A stretch of DNA of 64,000 nt from Mactromeris polynyma (taxonomy: Eukaryota > Mollusca > Bivalvia > Venerida > Mactridae): contig JASFXZ010000014.1 of assembly GCA_032209605.1 (NCBI GenBank), positions 18,867,231 to 18,931,230 on the forward strand, written 5' to 3'. A program made the translations under genes and the position numbers. Below are positions 33,001-43,740 of the stretch, piece after piece. The notes below the pieces were generated by a model, which made no database searches, was not told the DNA's origin, and saw only the letters and a list, made by a program, of their open reading frames with translations. Every line of letters begins with the position of its first letter. Within the stretch, counting starts at the first letter, position 1.

Positions 33001-36000
33001 GAACCCAGAGCTAGAACTGACATCAACATTCGAACTTGACCGCGGCGAATACATATCTGGAGTCCAATAACGAGCTAGCTCGTACATCGTTATTCGAGTG
33101 TTTTTTAAATATTTGAATACATATCTAATATCGAACCCAGAGCTAGCACTGACATCAACATTCGAACTTGACCGCGGCGAAAACATATCTGGAGTTCAAT
33201 AACGAGCTAGCTCGTACATCGTTATTCGAGTGTTTTTTTTTAAATATTTGAATACAGACCTATTATATCGAACCCAGAGCTAGCTCTGACATCAACATTC
33301 GAACTTGTAAGCGGCGAATACATATCTGGAGCCAAATAACGAGCCAGCTCGTACATCGTTATTCGAGTGTTTTTTAAATATTTGAATACAGACCTAATAT
33401 CGAACCCAGAGCTAAAACTGACATCAAGTTTCGACTTGACCGCGGCGAATGCATATCTGGAGTCCAATAACGAGCCAGCTCGTACATCGTTATCCGAGTG
33501 TTTTTTAAATATTTGAATACAGACCTAGTAGCGAACCCATTGCTAGCACTGACATCAACATTCGAACTTGACCGCGGCGAATACATATCTAGAGCCCAAT
33601 AACGAGCCAGCTCGTACATCGTTATTCGAGTATTTTTTAAATATTTGAATACAGACCTAATATCGAACCCAGAGCTAGCACTGACATCAACATTCGAACT
33701 TTTAAGCGGCGAATACATATCTGGAGCCCAATAAAGAGCCAGCTCGTACATCGTTATTCGATTTTTTTTTTGAATTTGAATACAGACCTAGTACACGCCC
33801 TCTAAACATCTTTTCAATCTTTTTCAAAAAAGGGGCCTACCTCCCCTCCCTCCCCCTTAATTTGTTTTTTTTACTTTTTCAATTTGTTTATTTCTAAACT
33901 CACAACAACAACAAAAGTCTTAGGGAGCACCTCCCCTCGCCCCAAACATCCCCCTCTACCTCCCCTCCCCTCCCCTCTATTTATTTTACTTTTTCAATTC
34001 GTTTGTTTCAAAAGTATTCAAATAAAATCGGAAGGGTGCTCCATCCCCTCCCCCTCTAAAAAATGTTTTCAATTTGTTTATTTCAGTAGACTTCAGAAAG
34101 TTTTTGGAGGGGGGCACCATCCCCTCCCACTCTTCCCCCTATTTATTTTTTTACTTTTTTCAATTTTTTTATCTCTTAACTCTCATCAATAATAACAACA
34201 ACAAAAGTCTTGGAGGCATCCTCCCCATCGCCCCAAACCATCTCTCTCCCCCTCTCCTGCCCCTCTAATATTTTTTTACTTATTAAATTTGTTTATGTCA
34301 AGTCTTCAAATAAAATTGGAGGGGGCACTCTACCCCCCCCCCCTTCCCCTAAGTTTTTTGTTTACTTATTTCTTATTAATTTTCAAAAGTAAGCCGAAAA
34401 ATAAGTCGCCGTAAATTTCTGGGGTTGTCATTAATCGTTAAGCGTTCGTGTAATCAAGCGAGACATCAGCAGTGCATTTGTTGTATAAACATACCTATAG
34501 CTATTATCAGGTCCCCTAAATAGCCCTTATATCTTCAAGGTATGTTACTGATCACTCTTATCAGATTAGAAACAACACTGATGGCTAGTTGGTAGTACAT
34601 TACCACTACCACGATAGAGACAGTAAGTATAGTATATTCAACTAGTTGTCATTTAATTTTTTTTAAATTCTAATTATGAATAGTAACCATTATTATACAT
34701 ATGATTTTCTAAAAGTAAAACAAATTTGGAGGGGGCACCCTCCACTCCCCCACTAAAATCGCCCCCAAATACTTTTGTAGTTGTTGAGAGTTTAAAAATA
34801 AAAAAAAATGAAAAAGTAAAAATAAATTAAGGGGGAGAGTGGGAGGGGACGGTACCCCCTCCAAATTATTTTGAAGATTTTTGAATGAAACAAATTGAAA
34901 AAGTAAAAAAAACTCGGGTAGGAGGGGGAGGAGATGGTGCCCCCTCCAATTTTTTGTTAAAGACTTGAAATTATATATATTATATATATTTAAACATATT
35001 CAAAAAGTAAAAAAAAATAGAGAAGGGAGGGTATGCTTTGGGGCGAGGGGGAGGGTGCCCTACAAATACTTTTGTTGATTTCGTGAATTTAGAATTAAAC
35101 AAATTGAAAAGTAAAGAAAAATACGCCGGAGAGTGGGAGGGGAAGGGTTCCCCCTCCAAATTATTTTGAAGATTTTTGCATGAAAGAAATTGAAAAAGTA
35201 AAACAAACTTGGGGGAGGGAAGGGGAGGGGAGGATGCCACCTTCAATCTTTTTTTGAAAACTTTTGAAATAAGCATTGAATAAGTAAAACAAATTGAGGG
35301 AGGGGGAGGGGAGGTTGCCGCCCTCCAATTTTTTGTTGAAGACCTGAAATAAACATATTCAAAAAATTTAAAAAAAAGGGGGAGGGGTATACTTTGGGGC
35401 GAGGGGAGGATGGCCTCCAAAGACTTTTGTTCTTTTTGTGAGTTAAGAAATAAACAAATTGAAACAGTAATACAAAATTAGGGGGAGGGGGAAGGTGGCC
35501 CCCCCCCCCCCCGAAAAAAAATTCCTTTTATTTTCGAAAATATTGTAATATATGTTAATAAATAAGTGATTTGATATTGGCCCTGTTATTTGTCCGAGGG
35601 CAGTCGTATTGGCACGAGGCCAATAACAGGGCCAATGTCAAATCACTTATTTATTGACAATTTTATTAAATAACTTCATGTACTTATAAATAAAGGATGT
35701 TTTTTTTTCTGTATACGCTAAAACTATGAATTAGTTCCGTGCTAAAAACTGTCGACGAACGTTTAAATACTGACTTTAAAATAAAATGGCTGCCGTTTCC
35801 GAATTTCCAGCTGCGAATCTATATCATTTTTTGGCCCTGTTTAAGTAGCCAATCAAATTCTTTAAAATGCGGGCCAATATCAATATCAGTTAGCGGCCCC
35901 GGGCCGAAAAGTGATATAGATATTGGCACTGTTATAGAGGAGGCCTTTGTATTATTGGACGAGGCAAATGCTGTGTTTAAGGGCTAATAATTAATAGTTA

Positions 36001-39000
36001 TTTAATAAAGGTGTTTAGAGGGCGTGTACTAGGTCTGTATTCAAATCTTTAAAAAAACTCGAATAACGATGTACGAGCTAGCTCGTTATTGGACTCCAGA
36101 TATGTATTCGCCGCGGACATGTTCGAATGTTGATGTCAGTGCTAGCTCTAGGTTCGCTACTATGTATGCATTCAAAATTTTAAAAAAACACTCGAATAAC
36201 GATGTACGAGCTGGCTCGTTATTGGGCTCCAGATATGTATTCGCCGCTTAAAATTTCGAATGTTGATGTCAGTCCTAGCTCTGGGTTCGATATTAGGTCT
36301 GTATTCATTATTAAAAAAAACACTCGAATAACGATGTACGAGCTAGCTCGTTATTGGACTCCAGATATGTATTCGCCGCGGTCAAGTTCGAATGTTGATG
36401 TCAGTGCTAGCACTGGTATCGCTACTAGGTCTGTATTCATTATTAAAAAAAACACTCGAATAACGATGTACGAGCTGGCTCGTTATTGGGCTCCAGATAT
36501 GTATTCGCCGCTTAAAATTTCGAATGTTGATGTCAGTGCTAGCTCTGGGTTCGATATTAGGTCTGTATTCATTATTAAAAAAAACACTCGAATAACGATG
36601 TACGAGCTAGCTCGTTATTGGACTCCAGATATGTATTCGCCGCGGTCAAGTTCGAATGTTGATGTCAGTGCTAGCACTGGTATCGCTACTAGGTCTGTAT
36701 TCATTATTAAAAAAAACACTCGAATAACGATGTACGAGCTGGCTCGTTATTGGGCTCCAGATATGTATTCGCCGCTTAAAATTTCGAATGTTGATGTCAG
36801 TGCTAGCTCTGGGTTCGATATTAGGTCTGTATTCATTATTAAAAAAAACACTCGAATAACGATGTACGAGCTAGCTCGTTATTGGACTCCAGATATGTAT
36901 TCGCCGCGGTCAAGTTCGAATGTTGATGTCAGTGCTAGCTCTGGGTTCGATATTAGGTATGTATTCAAATATTTAAACACTCGAATAACGATGTACGAGC
37001 TGGCTCGTTATTGGGCCCCAGATATGTATTCGCCGCGGTCAAGTCGAATGGTGATGTCAGTGCTAGCTCTGGGTTCGATATTAGGTCTGTATTCAAATAT
37101 TTAAAAAAACACTCGAATAACGATGTGCGAGCTGGCTCGTTATTGGGCTCCAGATATGTATTCGCCGCGGTCAAGTTCGAATGTTGATGTCAGTGCTAGC
37201 GCTGGGTTCGCTACTAGGTCTGTATTCAAATATTTAAAAAACACTCGAATAACGATGTACGAGCTAGCTCGTTATTGGACTCCAGATATGTATTCGCCGC
37301 GGACCCGTTTCGAATGTTGATGTCAGTGCTAGCTCTGGGTTCGATATAATATATGTATTCAAAAATATAAGTCGAATAACGATGTCAGTGCTGGCTCTGT
37401 ATTCAATCTGGGTCGGTATTCATTGTTGATGTACGATTGCCGCGCCAACTTCACTCAACTCTTCTTTGCGTATTTCGCGGAAGTTTTTAATTTCTGCACA
37501 ATTTGTGCTTTTTAACTGTAACCCTATGTTTACAATGTCTTCATAGAATGTTGGTAATTTCTTATATTCTATTATATATGCCTTCACTTAAAATTACAGT
37601 TATTGAAGGATATAAGTCTTGCAATAACAATGGTTGGTTATCATACCACTACTGTAAAGACGATGAGTATTGCTGTGAGAAGCGTGGTGTACAATCATGC
37701 TGGTAATTATGTTACTTCTTTAGTTTTTAACACATCCATGAATAGCGGTCAAAATCATACGCGTCCACTTTAGTATTTGTTTTCATTATAATATATACAT
37801 GGATGAGCATTTATTTATCGGCATCCTGTAACAATCATTTTAGATAAAATGTTTAAGATTTATTGGATTTATATTGTTGAAGACATCCTGGTCATTAAAG
37901 CTTATTCGATTAAGGTCAAATGCAACTCTCAATTGTGAACACGCAATGCAGTTCTCCATAATGTGAACATACGATACAGCTCTCCATATTGTAATCATAC
38001 GATACAGTTCTCCATATTGTGAACATAAGATACAGTTCTCCATATTGTGAACATACGATACATCTGTCCATATTGTGAACATACGATACAGTTCTCCATA
38101 TTGTGAACATACGATACAGTTCTCCATATTGTAATCATACGATAGAGCTCTCCATATTGTGAACATACGATACAGCTCTCCATATTGTGAACATACGATA
38201 CAGTTCTCCATATTATGAACATTCGATACAGCTCTCCATATTGTGAACACACGATACAGCTCTCCATATTGTGAACATACGATACAGTTCTCCATATTGT
38301 GAACATACGATACAGTTCTCCATATTGTGACCATACGATACAGTTCTCCATATTGTGAACATACGATACAGTTCTCTATATTGTGAACATACGATACAGT
38401 TCTCCATATTGTGAACATACGATACAGTTCTCCATATTGTAATCATACGATACAGCTCTCCATATTGTGAACATACGATACAGCTCTACATATTGTGAAC
38501 ATACGATACAGTTCTCCATATTGTGACCACACGATATAGCTCTCCATATTGTGAACACACGATACATCTCTCCATATTGTAAACATACGATACAGTACTC
38601 CATATTGTGAATATACGATACAGTTCTCCATATTGTGAACGTACGATACAGCTCTCCATATTGTAATCATACGATACAGTTCTCCATATTGTAATTATAC
38701 GATACAGCTCTCCATATTGTGAACATACGATACAGCTCTCCATATTGTGAACAAACGATACAGCTCTCCATATTATGAACATACGATACAGCTCTCCATA
38801 TTGTAATCATACAATACAGTTCTCCATATTGTAATCATACGATACAGCTCTCCATATTGTGAACATACGATACAGCTCTCCATATTGTGAACATACGATA
38901 CTGCCCTCAATATTGTGAACACACGATACAGCTCTCCATATTGAGAACATACGATACTGCTCTCCATATTGTGGACACACGATACAGCTCTCCATATTGT

Positions 39001-42000
39001 GAACACACGATACAGTTCTCCATATTGTGAACACACGATACAATTCTCCATTTTGTAAACATACGATACAGCTCTCCATATTGAGAACACACGGTTCAGT
39101 TCTCAATATTGTGAACACACGATACAGCTCTCCATATTGAGAACACACGATACAGCTCTCCATATTGTGAACACTGAATACAGCTCTCCATATTGTAAAC
39201 ACACGATACAGCTCTCCATATTGAGAACACACGATACAGCTCTCCATATTGAGAACACACGATACAGCTCTCCATATTGTGAACACACGATACAGCTCTC
39301 CATATTGTGAACATACGATACAGTTCTCCATATTGTAATCATACGATACAGCTCTCCATATTGTGAACATACGATACAGCTCTCAATATTGTAAACATAC
39401 GATACAGTACTCCATATTGTGAATATACGATACAGTTCTCCATATTGTGAACGTACGATACAGCTCTCCATATTGTAATCATACGATACAGTTCTCCATA
39501 TTGTAATCATACGATACAGCTCTCCATATTGTGAACATACGATATAGCTCTCCATATTGTGAACACACGATACAGCTCTCCATATTATGAACATACGATA
39601 CAGCTCTCCATATTGTAATCATACAATACAGTTCTCCATATTGTAATCATACGATACAGCTCTCCATATTGTGAATATACGATACAGCTCTCCATATTGT
39701 GAACACACGATACAGCTCTCCATATTGTGAACATACGATACTGCTCTCCATATTGTGAACACACGATACAGCTCTCCATATTGAGAACATACGATACTGC
39801 TCTCCATATTGTGGACACACGATACAGCTCTCCATATTGTGAACACACGATACAGTTCTCCATATTGTGAACACACGATACAATTCTCCATTTTGTAAAC
39901 ATACGATACAGCTCTCCATATTGAGAACACACGGTACAGTTCTCCATATTGTGAACACACGATACAGCTCTCCATATTGAGAACACACGATACAGCTCTC
40001 CATATTGTGAACACACGATACAGCTCTCCATGTTGTTAACACACGATACAGCTCTCCATATTGCGAACACACGATACAGCTATCCATACTTTGAACATAC
40101 GATACAGCTCTCCATATTGAGAACACACGATACAGCTCTCCATATTGAGAACACACGATACAGCTCTCCATATTGTGAACACACGATACAGCTCTCCATA
40201 TTGTGAACACACGATGCAACTTTCCATATTGAGAACACACGATACAACTTTCCATATTGTGAACACACGATACAGCTCTCCATATTGTGAACACACGATA
40301 CAGCTCTCCATATTGTGATCACACGATACAGCTCTCCATATTGTGAACACGCGATACAGCTCTCCATATTGTGAACACACAATACAGCTCTTCATATTGT
40401 GAACATACGATACAGCTCTCCATATTGTGAACACACGATACAGCTCTCCATATTGTGAACACACGATACAGCTCTCCATATTGTGAACACACGATACAAC
40501 TCTCCATATTGTGAACACACGATACAGCTCTCCATATTGTGAACACACGATACAGCTCTCCATATTGTAAACATACGATGCAACTCTCCATATTGAGAAC
40601 ACATGATACAGCTCTCTTTATTGTAAACACACGATACAGCTCTCCACATTGTAAACACACGATACAACTCTCCATATTGAGAACACACGATACAGCTCTC
40701 CATATTGTGAATACACGATACAGCTCTCCACATTGTGAACATACGATACAGCTCTCCATATTGTGAACATACGATACAGCTCTCCATATTGTAAACATAC
40801 GATACAGCTCTCCATATTGTGAACATACGATACAGCTCTCCACATTGTGAACACACGATACAGCTCTCCACATTGTGAACATTCGATACAACTCTCCACA
40901 TTGTGAACATACGATACAGCTCTCCACATTGTGAACACACGATACAGCTCTCCACATTGTGAACATACGATACAGCTCTCCACATTGTGAACACACGATA
41001 CAGCTCTCCACATTGTGAACACACGATACAGCTCTCCATATTGTGAACATACGATACAGCTCTCCACATTGTGAACATACGATACAGCTCTCCACATTGT
41101 GAACACACGATACAGCTCTCCACATTGTGAACATACGATACAGCTCTCCACATTGTGAACATACGATACAGCTCTCCACATTGTGAACATACGATACAGC
41201 TCCACATATTGAGAACACACGATACAGCTCTCCATATTGTGAACATACGATACAGCTCTCCACATTGTGAACATACGATACAGCTCTCCACATTGTGAAC
41301 ACACGATACAGCTCTCCACATTGTGAACATACGATACAGCTCTCCACATTGTGAACATACGATACAGCTCTCCACATTGTGAACACACGATACAGCTCTC
41401 CACATTGTGAACATACGATACAGCTCTCCACATTGTGAACACACGATACAACTCTCCACATTGTGAACATACGATACAGCTCTCCACATTGTGAACACAC
41501 GATACAGCTCTCCACATTGTGAACACACGATACAGCTCTCCATATTGTGAACACACGATACAGCTCTCCATATTGTGAACATACGATACAGCTCTCCACA
41601 TTGTGAACATACGATACAGCTCTCCACATTGTGAACACACGATACAGCTCTCCACATTGTGAACATACGATACAGCTCTCCACATTGTGAACATACGATA
41701 CAGCTCTCCACATTGTGAACATACGATACAGCTCCACATATTGAGAACACACGATACAGCTCTCCATATTGAGAACACACGATACAGCTCTCCACATTGT
41801 AAACACGATACAGTTCTCCATATTGTGAACATTCGATACAGCTCTCCATATTGTGAACACACGATACAACTCTCCACATTGTAAACATACGATACAACTC
41901 TCCATATTGTGAACATACGATACAGCTCTCCATATTGTGAACATTCGATACAGCTCTCCACATTGTGAACACACGATACAGCTCTCCACATTGTGAACAC

Positions 42001-43740
42001 ACGATACAACTCTCCATATTGAGAACACACGATACAGCTCTCCATATTGTGAACATTCGATACAGCTCTCCATATTGAGAACACACGATACAACTCTCCA
42101 TATTGAGAACACACGATACAACTCTCCATATTGAGAACACACGATACAGCTCTCCATATTGAGAACACACGATACAACTCTCCATATTGAGAACACACGA
42201 TACAGCTCTCCATATTGTGAACATTCGATACAGCTCTCCATATTGAGAACACACGATACAGCTCTCCATATTGAGAACACACGATACAGCTCTCCATATT
42301 GTGAACATTCGATACAGCTCTCCATATTGTGAACACACGATACAGCTCTACACACTGTGAATATACCATGTTCAAAGATTTCCCTAATGTGAACACGTGG
42401 AAGCATGTATAGGGGTCACATCTTTATATCATCAGTCACATGCGAAATAGAAACGATAGAGCTTTAAACACTTTTATATATATCTTATTTACATAGATGT
42501 TGGAGTTCTATATATATGTGACGAATTACATGTACATTTCAGTTCCTATGACGATATAGCTATAGGAGCTATTGTGGGTATGGTGATTGGTGGAATGTTT
42601 GTGTTCGGTTTGATTTGTGCATGCATTTGTGTTTGCGTACAGAAAAGTAAAGCCAAACAAGGCGTAGTGATACATCCAACAAATCACGGTAAGAATGACG
42701 AAACATATTAAGACTTTTGTGATACTATACATGTATTTACATATTTATCATCAAGCAATGAATTCATAAGTTTAAATATGAATATATTTTTATGTAATAT
42801 TGCGAAAACATGTTTTATTATAGAAAATTTTCATTCATATCTTGACTTAGTAGAGTCTTTTGAAAGCCAGATTTTTTTAATTGACCTTCAAATTACCCCA
42901 ACTTAATTGTGCGAATTTAGTTGAAAATCGAGAAAACCAGTAAATTCAATCAACAGCTATGGTAGAAGGACACATTTATCATCTTCCATTATTTTTCATA
43001 TGGCATGTCCAACTGGGTACAAATTAACTTCACAATCTGTGACAAAATTGTTAAAACGTCAGGACAGAAACTGTTGGTGAAAATTTCCCAGCAAACACTG
43101 AAAATGTAGTAGAGCTACAGTAAAACCTCAATTAAAGACCACCTCAATAATAAGACCACCTCAAAATTCAGACCACAATTTTCAAATCCATTTTCAACTT
43201 CAATATTCAGACCACCTCAATATTAAGACCAGTTTTCATAGGTCCCAAGGGTGGTCTAATTATTGAAGTTTTACTGCATCTTCAAATAGAAAGAACTTAA
43301 CGAAAACACAAATAAATAGAAATAACTTGTCGGTCAATGAAATCAACTGACTGGACATTGAACAAAGTATAATACTATATAGTACAATATTAGTATAAAT
43401 TACTACTAATTAATCAATTATTGCAAATAATTGTTCTCTTAACGAAAAAAGTATGCCGGTTGGTGGGAATAATTTATCAATTAGTAATAATTTTTTTAAT
43501 CTTAAAAAATCTTGTCATTGTTTGTTCATTTTAGCACATGTTGCATTCGTGTCAACTTCTGGACATACTCAACAAATGCAACCAGCTTACGGACCCCCGG
43601 GGCAAGATAAGATGTACGGAGGCCCCACCGGACCATCCAACATGTACGGAGGACAACCAGTGGCACCCCCGCCATATGCTGAGCCACAAGCCGTGTACCC
43701 ACCAAACCCTCCTCCACTTGGATTTCAAACTCAGACATAA
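30069..43740 (+). CDS. CYYR1-like: CYYR1-like (cysteine and tyrosine-rich) membrane protein, four exons
   Basis: Exons 30069-30129, 37600-37702, 42543-42688 and 43535-43740 join in phase (1, 2, 1) with GT-AG introns and give 171 residues. Residues 1-20 are a signal peptide. Residues 25-57 are a small Cys/Tyr-rich ectodomain: Cys28, Cys39, a YCC at 44-46 and CCSY at 54-57. Residues 60-88 are a Gly-rich transmembrane helix ending in alternating cysteines (CACICVCV), which may be palmitoylated. The cytosolic tail is rich in Pro, Gly, Tyr and Gln with an APPPYAE motif (Tyr151) able to bind WW domains. This order matches vertebrate CYYR1, including YCC, CCSY and the Cys-rich end of the helix. Shisa and WBP1/VOPP1 proteins are architectural relatives. 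Function of the family is not established. Introns 1 and 2 are swollen by repeats. AATAAA at 44174-44179 is a candidate polyadenylation signal. Confidence 0.8.
30196..30358 (+). mobile_element. tRNA-derived SINE
   Basis: A head GGCACAGTGGTCGAGGGG with a shortened promoter region leads into the family tail: GCAAGTACTGGTTGGTAGCC, TCATCGAGAGTGATTAGTAT, and an end CACAATCGATGT followed by an A-rich terminus. It lies just inside intron 1 of the CYYR1-like gene. Confidence 0.8.
31436..32190 (-). mobile_element. LINE reverse-transcriptase ORF, 3' part (split by the foldback element)
   Basis: From 32185 downward one frame stays open to the stop next to 31439. It includes VIWGNKDVKKYNGK, FPNWINSKILFINDLL and a C-terminal zinc-knuckle region (CYICNVTETYNHLFIDC), the usual order at the end of a LINE ORF2 protein. 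Its upstream continuation lies at 37461-37590, across the foldback insertion. Its orientation is opposite to the host gene. Confidence 0.8.
32182..32190. repeat. Left 9-bp target-site duplication of the foldback element
   Basis: CTTATTTGC here matches CTTCTTTGC at 37461-37469 at eight of nine positions. Each abuts the inverted terminus of the foldback element. The mismatch turns a LINE Glu codon into a stop on the minus strand in this copy. Confidence 0.75.
32191..33800. repeat. Left arm of the foldback element, about 12 tandem 132-bp units
   Basis: Each unit holds GAGCTAGCACTGACATCAAC, CCGCGGCGAATACATATCTG and the perfect 12-bp palindrome CGAGCTAGCTCG (sometimes CGAGCCAGCTCG). A variable T-run before AAATATTTGAATACAGACC separates units. 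Short open frames with MYELARYWAPDMYSPRSSS-type peptides are shadows of this unit. Confidence 0.95.
33801..36009. repeat. Central part of the foldback element
   Basis: Pyrimidine-rich tandem units (33835-34370, CCCCTCCCC and TTTTTACTTTTTCAATTTG) are mirrored by purine-rich units at 34720-35520. A spacer at about 34380-34720 holds nothing I recognise. At 35557-35656 a 100-bp hairpin pairs AAGTGATTTGATATTGGCCC with its inverse, and related GGCC-rich sequence follows to about 35960. No gene is seen. Confidence 0.85.
36010..37460. repeat. Right arm of the foldback element, about 10 tandem 132-bp units
   Basis: Inverted copies of the left-arm unit. Here two unit types alternate at 36230-36900: one with GCCGCTTAAAATTTCG and AGCTCTGGGTTCGATAT, the other with CCGCGGTCAAGTTCG and AGCACTGGTATCGCTAC. 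This makes a dimeric higher-order repeat absent from the left arm. Confidence 0.9.
37461..37469. repeat. Right 9-bp target-site duplication of the foldback element
   Basis: CTTCTTTGC, one mismatch from the left copy at 32182-32190. This copy keeps the LINE reading frame open (Lys-Glu codons on the minus strand). Confidence 0.75.
37461..37590 (-). mobile_element. LINE reverse-transcriptase ORF, upstream fragment
   Basis: Read downward, the frame gives EYKKLPTFYEDIVNIG, then LQLKSTNCAEIKNF and REIRKE, and runs straight into the foldback insertion. It is continuous in frame with VIWGNKDVKK on the other side. A stop just above 37585 suggests the LINE is 5'-truncated there, only about 10 bases from the splice acceptor of CYYR1-like exon 2. 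Confidence 0.75.
37929..42350. repeat. Minisatellite, 28-bp unit, about 158 copies, in a CYYR1-like intron
   Basis: The unit contains CATATTGTGAACACACGATA and CAGCTCTC. Variants are zoned: GAACATACG with CAGTTCTCC dominates 37.93-38.5 kb, CACATTGTGAAC dominates about 40.84-41.7 kb, and TTGAGAACACACG dominates 42.0-42.3 kb. A block of about 29-30 units is duplicated (see findings). All frames of one strand stay open for hundreds of codons because the unit lacks stops and 28 is not a multiple of three. None is a gene. Confidence 0.97.
43118..43276. mobile_element. Tc1/mariner-type MITE
   Basis: CAGTAAAACCTCAATTAAAG at the left and inverted TTGAAGTTTTACTG at the right. TA precedes the left end; the base after the right end is C, so the right duplication is mutated. 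It shares its interior with the copy at 15017-15180 and lies in the last CYYR1-like intron. Confidence 0.8.

Larger units (their letters stand above)
32191..37460. mobile_element. Foldback (FB-like) transposon, 5.27 kb
   Basis: Both ends start AGTTGAGTGAAGTTGGCG in inverted orientation, with about 85 bp of matching outer sequence. Each arm then consists of tandem copies of a roughly 132-bp unit (left arm 32191 to about 33800, right arm about 36010-37460). Further in are a pyrimidine-rich block (33835-34370) and a purine-rich block (34720-35520) that form a second inverted pair. The structure, with inverted repeats made of tandem repeats and 9-bp target duplications, resembles Drosophila FB elements. 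I find no transposase inside, so it is non-autonomous. Homology to Drosophila FB is not claimed. Confidence 0.85.

Noticed and set aside
36202..37104. 300-codon frame with repeated MYELARYW peptides
   Set aside because: The roughly 132-bp unit is divisible by three, so the frame persists. It occurs in mirrored form in the other arm and is explained by the foldback repeat.
38807..42406. Very long minus-strand open frames (up to 695 codons) with a repetitive Cys/Tyr peptide
   Set aside because: All three frames of that strand are open because the 28-bp unit lacks stops. The peptides are the same motif in rotation, so this is a minisatellite and not a repetitive secreted protein.
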